The notes below the pieces were generated by a model. That model saw only the letters and a program-made list of their open reading frames with translations, did no database searches and had not been told where the DNA came from. From contig JAHBMJ010002826.1 of assembly GCA_018398765.1 (NCBI GenBank), positions 1 through 15,598 of the forward strand: a stretch of DNA of 15,598 nucleotides, given 5' to 3'. The position numbers and the translations under genes are program-made. This DNA is from Chromera velia. Lineage: Eukaryota; Sar; Chromeraceae. Shown piece after piece: positions 9,664 through 15,598 of this stretch (positions are counted from its first letter, which is position 1; every line of letters begins with the position of its first letter).

Positions 9664-9837
9664 AAGTCTGCCTCTAGCACTTGCAGTAGCAACGAGACAG
9701 AGAAGAGAATGATGCTCTGTGCATGCAAAAGAAAAGATGACGTGCTTCCTCGAGGGGCAAAGGAACATGATATTATTCTACGGCAGACCAGAAAAGGACG
9801 CGAGGGACAAGGCTGCCACTTGAAACGAAACGACTGA
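9664..9837 (+). other. Exon-like segment, unassigned
   Basis: An acceptor-like sequence (CACTTCCTTTCAG, ending 9663) opens a 57-codon frame free of stops. It is more balanced in composition than its surroundings, with Cys, Asp, His, Ile and Gln. The frame ends in TGA at 9835-9837, followed at once by a donor-like GTGAGT at 9838. I recognise no family and find no upstream exon or start to join it to. It may be chance or part of a noncoding transcript. Confidence 0.2.
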
Positions 9838-10465
9838 GTGAGTATTCAACCTGATTTAAGAGGGATCGAGGGAAAGGAAATGAATGAAGAACAGCCCCCC
9901 CCCTTCCCTTACCGTTCAGTCCGTCATGACCTTGCTCCATAGATTGCTGGCCGTTTTCCTCCTCTGCCTCGTCTCGACTTTCTTCCTCCCCCCCCCTCAT
10001 TGCGTGCGTCAATTCTTGTTGTCTCTCTTTCCCGATGTACATGTATATGTATGCGTGTATGTATATATGCGTGTGTATCTATGCTGCAGTTCTTCTTGTG
10101 TGTTTGTATCCGATGCTTCGTTGCATTTGTCTCTTGCTCCCTTCATGAAGCACTGAATGAATGAACTGTAGCTTTTATGCACGTCCATATCGCCACTCTT
10201 TCTCGTCGCTTCTCCCCCCCCTCCGTCGTCTCTTCTGTCTTGTCTGTGCGCAAGTAGCCAACCAAGAACCTGTAAATGCAGGCCGGTCGGTCGATCTATC
10301 TATTTATCTATCTATCTCGTCTTTCTTGTTCCCGTCTCTTTGTAAGTCTGTTTGAGCCCGATATGTTTTCCTTTCTGTTTGTCCCAAGCGAAAGCCAGAT
10401 AAAAGGGAAGAGAAGAAATACAAGAGGGAAAATGGGCCCCCTCAGTCGACAGAAGAGGCAGCATG

Positions 10466-10488
10466 CCCTCCCTCCCTCCCTCCCTCCC
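10466..10488 (-). repeat. CCCT array; G-quadruplex-type motif on the - strand
   Basis: Six CCC runs are separated by single T residues. The - strand therefore reads six GGG runs with one-base A loops, which satisfies the strict G3N1 G-quadruplex pattern; the + strand could form an i-motif. Confidence 0.8.
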
Positions 10489-11183
10489 ACCGCCCTTCGT
10501 CCTCCCGCAGTCCGTTCGAACACCCTCATTTTCTGTCTGTCAATTGTGTGCTTCTTTGCCTCCTGTGTTTCCGTCTGAATGTTCTAGTTCCGTCCTGTCT
10601 CGCAACCGTCCTTCAGACGTCCACTCTGTTCTTGTCGTCTTTCCTTGCCTGCAAATCGAAAGCTCTTGAAAGAAAGAAAGAGGCAAAGAGAGAGACAGAC
10701 AAAAAGAGAAGCAGGTCTCGATTGTTTGTCTCTCTCTTTCTCTCTCTTCTACCAGGCATCGATGCAGTGCACGTTCAAATGAAAATATGAAAATGATCGA
10801 GGAGAGAAAGAATACTTCCGGAGCTTCCTCAGCCAAGCAATCAAACAACCAGACGAACACCATGCAGGACTATTACTCGCGTTCAGGTGTTTGCTTGCTT
10901 GGATGAACTTGGAGCGGAAAGGAAAAGAAAGGAAGAACGGAAAGAGACAAGAAGAAAGGATGAAACGAAGGAAAACGCAGATAGGATTCGGATAGCAGAA
11001 AGCAGAAAAGGGGGTGCGACGGACAAGCGGAGTGTTTTTTTTTCTTCTTCTTCTTCTCCAGGCACGTTTGGCGAACGAGTTTCTAGCCACCGTACTATTC
11101 GGGCTGACTTTTTTTCTTCCAACGCGGCACTGGGGAAGGGAAATAATTCCCCCCCCAGGGGGCAGGAGGGAGATGTGATAAAC

Positions 11184-11212
11184 AATAAATAAATAAATAA
11201 ACGAACGAACGA
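11184..11212. repeat. Compound tetranucleotide microsatellite (AATA)n-(ACGA)n
   Basis: A run of AATA units passes directly into ACGA units and is followed by degenerate AATA/AGTA units to about 11235. The stepwise unit change suggests point mutation followed by slippage expansion. Confidence 0.8.
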
Positions 11213-11623
11213 ACCAATAACTAATAAGTAAGTAAACGGAAGGAGGCAATGATGGTGATGTTGATGAACATTTGACTGTCCGCCCTTCTCTGTTCCCTAT
11301 CTCCCGCGTTTCCCTCTCCACTCTGGCTGGCGTGATGCCGAGGAAAGAGAAGAGAAAGGAATGGAGAGGAAGTGACTTGAGTGACGAAAGTCAAGTGGCG
11401 TGTCCGCCCACGTGTCTCTTTAACAGAAATGCAGACCGAGGGAGAGGGGGAGAGAGAGAGAGAGCAGGTCTAAAGGAGAAGAAAAGAGAATCGAAGAGTG
11501 GCAAGAAGAATGTTCTTTTGGTCTTCTCTGATCTCTTTTCACTGTTTGCCCCCTCCTTTCACGACGACACCGAGAGAGACTCGATTTGATTTGATGAGGC
11601 CCCCCCCCTCCTCCACTTCTTCC

Positions 11624-11643
11624 CATGTGCGCTCGCGCACGTG
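11624..11643. promoter_or_regulatory. CAYGTGCGC inverted repeat
   Basis: CATGTGCGC and GCGCACGTG are separated by TC and pair over nine positions with one G-T wobble. It shares the CACGTG and GCGCAC elements of the 5' flank cluster at 295-306 and 657-675. It could be a regulatory site for an unseen neighbouring transcript or simply a small cruciform-prone palindrome. Confidence 0.35.
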
Positions 11644-13790
11644 ACCATTCCTGAAAAAACCGATCCACAAAGTGCCATGCGAGAGGGTGAGAGAACGACA
11701 CACAGAGAAAGGGGGAGAAGGTCAGGGAAGAGAAGAGAAGGAGTTCAACATCAGGGCATTGACGCACGCAACGGCGAGCACGTGCTGGACCGACTTTTCT
11801 CTCGAGTCATTCACATCTCTTTTTCTTGCAGGAAACCCAAAGGGTCCCTGCGTGCGTCAGAATCTGGGAGGGGAGTCGTTGCCTTACATCTGACTGTGAG
11901 TGAGTGAGTGAGTTGGAAGGGGAGAGGGGGACAAGAAGGTTCAAGGATGGCGACTACAGGCGGGCGGGTGAAGCTGCCACCTGTCTGTCTGTTTGTCTCG
12001 TCTTCCAGTCACTCTCCGATCGCTGTTCCTTCCTTCTTTCCTTCCTTTTTTTTCCTGCATTGATGCTGTGTCGTCTTGTGTCATACCTCTGTTCATGCAT
12101 GTGCATGTTCATCCTCCCTGCCTCCAACCCACCCTAAATTGATGGGTCTGTCTGTGTGTCCCCAACTAAATAAACCAGGAGTCGCAAGAGAATTAAGGGG
12201 ACAATCGCGTTCGCTTCCCACTCCTCTTCTCGTAAGCGGCTAAGCCAGTGAACGCATCGCCCACACGTCCATGCATCGAGCCGTTAAGCACGTCCCTCAC
12301 AGTACCTCCCTCCCCTCTTGATTATCCACTACATTCGCCCATGCACCCAAGTGGAAGGGAAGGACTTCTCGGTCTATCCTAGGATTGAAGGGGGCCGGGG
12401 CTGGGTGATTTCGTTGTCCAACCGATCGACTGAATGCCGATTGAGGCAAGCCAAGCAACCGACAAAGGAAGAAAAAAGGGGGGACAGGAAAGAAATGAAC
12501 ACGCGTCATGCAGTCCGGCTTATAAGAAAAACGATCACGGAGGTCCTCTTCCGATCTCAACCGTTCAACCCCACTGATTGATTTCTACTTTGGTCATTTT
12601 TTTCTCTGGCGGATGGACGCGAGATCTATCTGCTGTCCGTTTACTTCTTTTGGTTCTGCCTGATTCCTTCATTTTATTCTGCCTTTTCGTTTCTTTTTTT
12701 TTCTGCTCCTTTCCTTCTTTCCTTTTTTTTGCTTCGTACACTTCTTTCTTTCTATCTCTCTGTCCTTTCTTCCCTTCGTTTCTTTTGCTGTCTCTCCTTT
12801 CGGTTTTGTCTTTTTTTCTCGCTTCGGTGTTGTCCCTGACTTGGTCTGGAGTGATGCAAAAGCAGCTTGAGGCATGATGCGCCAAACAAAAACAAGAGAG
12901 GTGTCAAAGGGGGGTAAAAAAAAGACGAATGTCATTGGACAGTGAAGAAGGAGACGCCAAAATCTGGCGTGCACAGTCTCATCTATCCATTCATCGATCC
13001 ATCCCTCATTCATTCGGGCGTCTGAATCTGCGGGGCCACTCCGCTGTTTCCTCCCCTCGGAGAAAGAAAGAAAAAAAGAAAGAACAGGGAGCGGCCGCAT
13101 GCTTCCACGCAGACCTGTCAAACGAGACAAAACGTGAGCGGTGCCTGTTGGTGTTGAGATCGTGCATGACAAAGAGATCGCGGACTGCGCGTGGATGTGT
13201 GGAGGCTGTCGTAAGAGCTCGAGAAGAAATTTATTTATTCATCGTTCCATCGAATGATTTATCTACTAATATCTATCTCTCACTTAAAAGCCATCCACTG
13301 GCAGAAAATCGACCACCGGCTTTATCAAATCTTCCTCTCCTCCATCTGACGACGAAGCCCTTATCCCATTCATCTTTCCAAGGGCCGTCAATCAATCGAT
13401 CGATCGATGAATGGATTCATCCGTGTGGATGCCCACATGGATTCTTCTATTCGTGCACAGTCGAGTCGAATTCATATGCTGCTTCTTTGTTCGATCCTCC
13501 GGCCGTCTCCTTTTCCCCCCGTCCTTCTTTCTTCTAGCATTCCCGTCATTGGTACAAAGAGAGCAAGAAAGAAACGAGAGGTCAATACGGCTCATCGAAA
13601 AGCCAGCGTCACCCAAACAGTTGCGGGGTCTTGGCGCATTGGCCTTGCCAGTGTGCGGTGCCCTTTTGGAAACAAGTGGATCGACAGACGGAGTGAGGGC
13701 GACACGGATAAAAGAGCTGCAGCGAGAGAAAGAAAGGGGGGAAAGTGGCAGAAGGACCAAAGTCAAGGGAGATTGAAGACTTAATTGCCG

Positions 13791-14351
13791 TATTAGAGGC
13801 AGCTCTGGATCTTATTCGATATAATTTCACTAGAGCTTTCGTTTCTTCATATACATGTACAAGTACATATAGTACTAGTAACGTGTAGTATAAGCTGCAT
13901 CATCAATTTCTATCATGTTCATCATCATACCTAGTATCCTAGCTAGTATCATACGTCATCGTTGTCTCCTCAGAGTATAGTGGCTTAGCCCTAAGCTTAG
14001 CCTTCAAGATCGATTTCCTAGTCAATTTCCAACTTTCTGCAAGAAACAAGCTCGGCAGCCCTCTCCCAAAAGAGAAAACACACGCAAATTAAAACACGAG
14101 TTACACGACAAATCTATTGACAAATGACCCACACCGGCTTAAAAGTAAAAAAAGCTTCTCTAGACGTAACATAATGATCGGCCGACTATATAGTGCCACG
14201 GCGGTCAACTCGCAGCATCTGCTGCGCAATCAGTGTTGAGAAAGAAGCCATGGCCTACAGTTATGGTTACAGTAGGCTATAGGCAGTTTTAAGAAAGGGA
14301 TGCTTTATAAATTGATAAGAAGAAAATATGGCAAAAAACTGAGAGTATGAC
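13791..14351. other. AT-richer, palindrome-rich stretch without a gene
   Basis: Composition shifts abruptly from GC-balanced blocks to AT-rich sequence near 13790. No coding frame is supportable. It contains a doubled CTAGTATC motif (about 13931-13950), a CTTAG/CTAAG hairpin (about 13984-13995), a GCAGCA/TGCTGC hairpin near 14214-14227 and a GCCTAC/GTAGGC hairpin (14253-14277). Confidence 0.45.
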
Positions 14352-14585
14352 AACCTCCCTGAACCTAAGTACCACTTGAAAAAATATAATCAACATGATC
14401 TCTATGTGCGGTATTGTTTTTCAAGAAACCGTCCACGCCTGTGGTGTAGACGGTCAAGACACCGTCCGGATATGCGGCTTTAGCTTTCAAGACACCATAA
14501 ATGATCCACGCCTGCAGCGCGGACTTTCAAGCTTATCCAAAAATGCGGCTTGAACTTTCAAGTGGTAGTTAGGTTCAAGGAGGTC
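14352..14585. mobile_element. MITE-like non-autonomous DNA transposon (234 bp)
   Basis: The ends are inverted repeats: 14353-14381 pairs with 14556-14584 at 27 of 29 positions (mismatches at 14359 and 14369). The outermost base pair, 14352/14585, does not match. The element is flanked by a perfect 8-bp direct repeat, AGTATGAC, at 14344-14351 and 14586-14593, which is the signature of a target-site duplication. It encodes no protein. Eight-bp duplications are known for hAT and P-type transposases; the terminal sequence (ACCTCCTTGAAC-like) is not one I recognise, so the superfamily is open. The interior consists of diverged ~33-bp subrepeats. Confidence 0.85.
14422..14562. repeat. Subrepeats inside the MITE-like element, A-B-A-B order
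   Basis: Units begin with CAAG at 14422, 14455, 14488, 14528 and 14559 (spacings 33, 33, 40 and 31). Units 1 and 3 share TCCACGCCTG; units 2 and 4 share ATGCGGCTT followed by a CTTTCAAG junction. The interior is therefore a diverged duplication of a 66-73 bp dimer. A CTTGAA-CT-TTCAAG palindrome lies at 14549-14562, close to the right terminal repeat. Confidence 0.65.
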
Positions 14586-14852
14586 AGTATGACTTTCAAT
14601 GATAGGTCTCTTATCATTATTAGACATATGAGTTAGATCTACACTACACTTGGACCTTAAGAGTTATTAAAGGACTTTTGCAAAAAAGTTGGGTTACCAG
14701 AATTATGTTACTTTTTACTGGTTACCGACAGCTTTTTTTAGCCTGTTAGAGGGGTCAAGTTACAGTAATTTAACTCTTTTCTAGACCATGTTTAAAGACT
14801 TTTCGGGGCCGTTCCCATGCGTTTTCACATAGTTAATAACCGTCTCTGTCTA

Positions 14853-14854
<2 letters not shown>

Positions 14855-14886
<32 letters not shown>
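14855..14886. repeat. TGTC tetranucleotide array, 8 perfect copies
   Basis: Eight uninterrupted TGTC units follow two imperfect ones. Together with the AAAG array 33 bp downstream this forms a pyrimidine-then-purine pair of arrays. Confidence 0.9.
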
Positions 14887-14919
14887 CGTTTGATCAACTA
14901 ACGGTGATTCGTCGGTGAA

Positions 14920-14943
14920 AAAGAAAGAAAGAAAGAAAGAAAG
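14920..14943. repeat. AAAG tetranucleotide array, 6 copies
   Basis: Six perfect AAAG units, preceded by extra A residues and followed by a short C run. A similar GAAA array occurs at 15321-15340. Confidence 0.9.
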
Positions 14944-15320
14944 TACCCCCCAAAAGCTTTCCGTCTGTTTCAATGAGGCTCTTAAAATTGACGGCTTTAG
15001 CGGCCGAAGCGGCGGACTTGGCGGCCTTCAGATGCCTTCTACTAGAAAAAAAAACTAGGAAAAAACAATTAAAATTTATTAAATAAAAAAAAATGTTGCA
15101 TAATTTAAAAGAATTAATCCTATTCAATACATATTCTTTTCTTTTTTAAGATAATTCTTATCAATCACTTAGTTTCATTAAGCAATCTGGTTGCGGCCGT
15201 TTGATTTAACCCCTTCCCCCTCCCTTATCCTCCCTTAGCAAATTCCATATACAAAGAGCCGGAATTGGCGGGCCTAACAGATAGACCACTGACCAGCCTC
15301 TTGGAGGTAAAAGAAAAAAT

Positions 15321-15446
15321 GAAAGAAAGAAAGAAAGAAAAACAAAACGATGCGGTCTGTCTGTTTGCTTGTTTACCTAACTGACTGTCAGTGTGTCTGC
15401 CTGTCTGTCTGTCTATCTGTCTGTGTATCTGTCTGTCTGTCTGTTG
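15321..15446. repeat. GAAA array followed by TGTC-type array
   Basis: Five GAAA units (15321-15340) are followed, after about 58 bp, by imperfect TGTC/TATC units reaching about 15446. The same two unit types occur at 14855-14943 in the opposite order. The intervening segment contains the palindrome ACTGAC-T-GTCAGT (15380-15392). Confidence 0.8.
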
Positions 15447-15598
15447 TCTGCTGTGTCCGTAAAGAAAAGAAGCGTAAAGAAAAGCCTAGTGTCTGTGGAG
15501 CGCTACAGACCTAGACTTAGTATGACTGGTTACTGCATAAGAACTGTCAGTTCGGGAGTCTTGTAGTACCAAAGCTATCAGTCAGGACAGTTACACAG

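Larger units (their letters stand above)
9051..11040. other. Gene-free stretch with structured DNA tracts
   Basis: Contains an AATAAA at 9080-9085, a GATC tetranucleotide array at 9344-9359, TGCATGCA at 9720-9727, a 44-nt alternating purine-pyrimidine tract (10035-10078), CTAT/TTAT repeats near 10293-10318, a CCCT array (10466-10488) and an AG/CT hairpin (10685-10739). An exon-like piece lies at 9664-9837. No recognisable protein domain appears on either strand. Confidence 0.45.
11041..13790. other. Gene-free stretch of strand-alternating purine/pyrimidine blocks
   Basis: Holds a compound ATAA/ACGA microsatellite (11184-11212), purine-rich blocks (about 11340-11510 and 11690-11745), a GTGCGC/GCGCAC hairpin palindrome (11624-11643), GTGA repeats (about 11896-11912), a ~250-nt pyrimidine-rich block (about 12585-12840), a CGAT array (13395-13408) and a TTATTTATT nonamer (13231-13239). 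Open frames here are low-complexity. A weak exon-like piece ends at 11893. Confidence 0.45.
14586..15598. other. AT-rich repeat island to the window end, no gene seen
   Basis: Contains an AATGATA/TATCATT hairpin (14598-14618), a TGTC array (14855-14886), an AAAG array (14920-14943), a very AT-rich patch (about 15047-15180), a GAAA array (15321-15340), a second TGTC-type array (about 15398-15446), a 12-bp direct repeat (15458-15469 and 15473-15484) and a bulged hairpin (15486-15514). The one open frame of note (about 14894-15127, - strand) is AT-driven and has no domain. Confidence 0.5.

Noticed and set aside
10749-11321. 190-codon open frame on the - strand with hydrophobic stretches
   Set aside because: The hydrophobic runs come from AATA and purine tracts read in reverse; no consistent membrane topology or homology is recognisable.
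12565-13172. Lys/Glu-rich frames on the - strand resembling a charged coiled coil
   Set aside because: They are direct translations of a ~250-nt CT-rich block; composition explains the open frame.
15280-15305. Possible pol III A box on the - strand (TGGTCAGTGG-like)
   Set aside because: It is one base short of consensus, with no B box at the proper distance and no cloverleaf.
14855-15446. Regular tandem arrays as a CRISPR-like array
   Set aside because: The units are 4 bp with no spacers; these are microsatellites.
15519-15526. Third copy of AGTATGAC, the transposon target duplication
   Set aside because: No terminal inverted repeat lies beside it; a stray 8-mer of this kind is expected by chance in a window of this size.

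Overview
The window looks like nuclear DNA of a unicellular eukaryote with canonical GT-AG introns. The coding sequence is GC-rich, and long pyrimidine- or purine-rich stretches and many different short tandem repeats lie between genes. This style recalls chromerid or coccidian alveolates, or some stramenopiles. That placement is an inference from style only; no marker gene settles it.

Only one protein-coding gene can be supported with confidence. It occupies about 1051-5906 on the + strand and encodes a tandem CCCH zinc-finger RNA-binding protein of the tristetraprolin (TTP/ZFP36) type. Short 5' exons (1051-1082, probably 1308-1343, and 1727-1808) splice onto one very long last exon (2142-5906). 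The two fingers lie near the N-terminus. The other ~1200 residues are low-complexity, rich in Gln, Pro, Gly, Ser and Arg. The long open frame that seems to run back to about 1992 is misleading: its first ~150 nt are intron, and the real N-terminus, including half of finger 1, lies upstream.

Layout: 1-1050 is the pyrimidine-rich 5' flank, with a cluster of palindromic CACGTG/GCGCAC motifs. 1051-5906 is the gene. 5907 to about 13790 is an ~7.9 kb stretch without a convincing gene, built of alternating purine-rich and pyrimidine-rich blocks, microsatellites, a G-quadruplex-type C-run array and a 44-nt alternating purine-pyrimidine tract. It holds only weak exon-like pieces. From about 13790 to the end the composition shifts to AT-rich and palindrome-rich.

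That last part contains the clearest novelty: a 234-bp non-autonomous DNA transposon (MITE-like) at 14352-14585. It has ~29-bp terminal inverted repeats, perfect 8-bp flanking direct repeats, and an interior made of diverged ~33-bp subrepeats arranged A-B-A-B. No RNA gene or CRISPR array is supportable.
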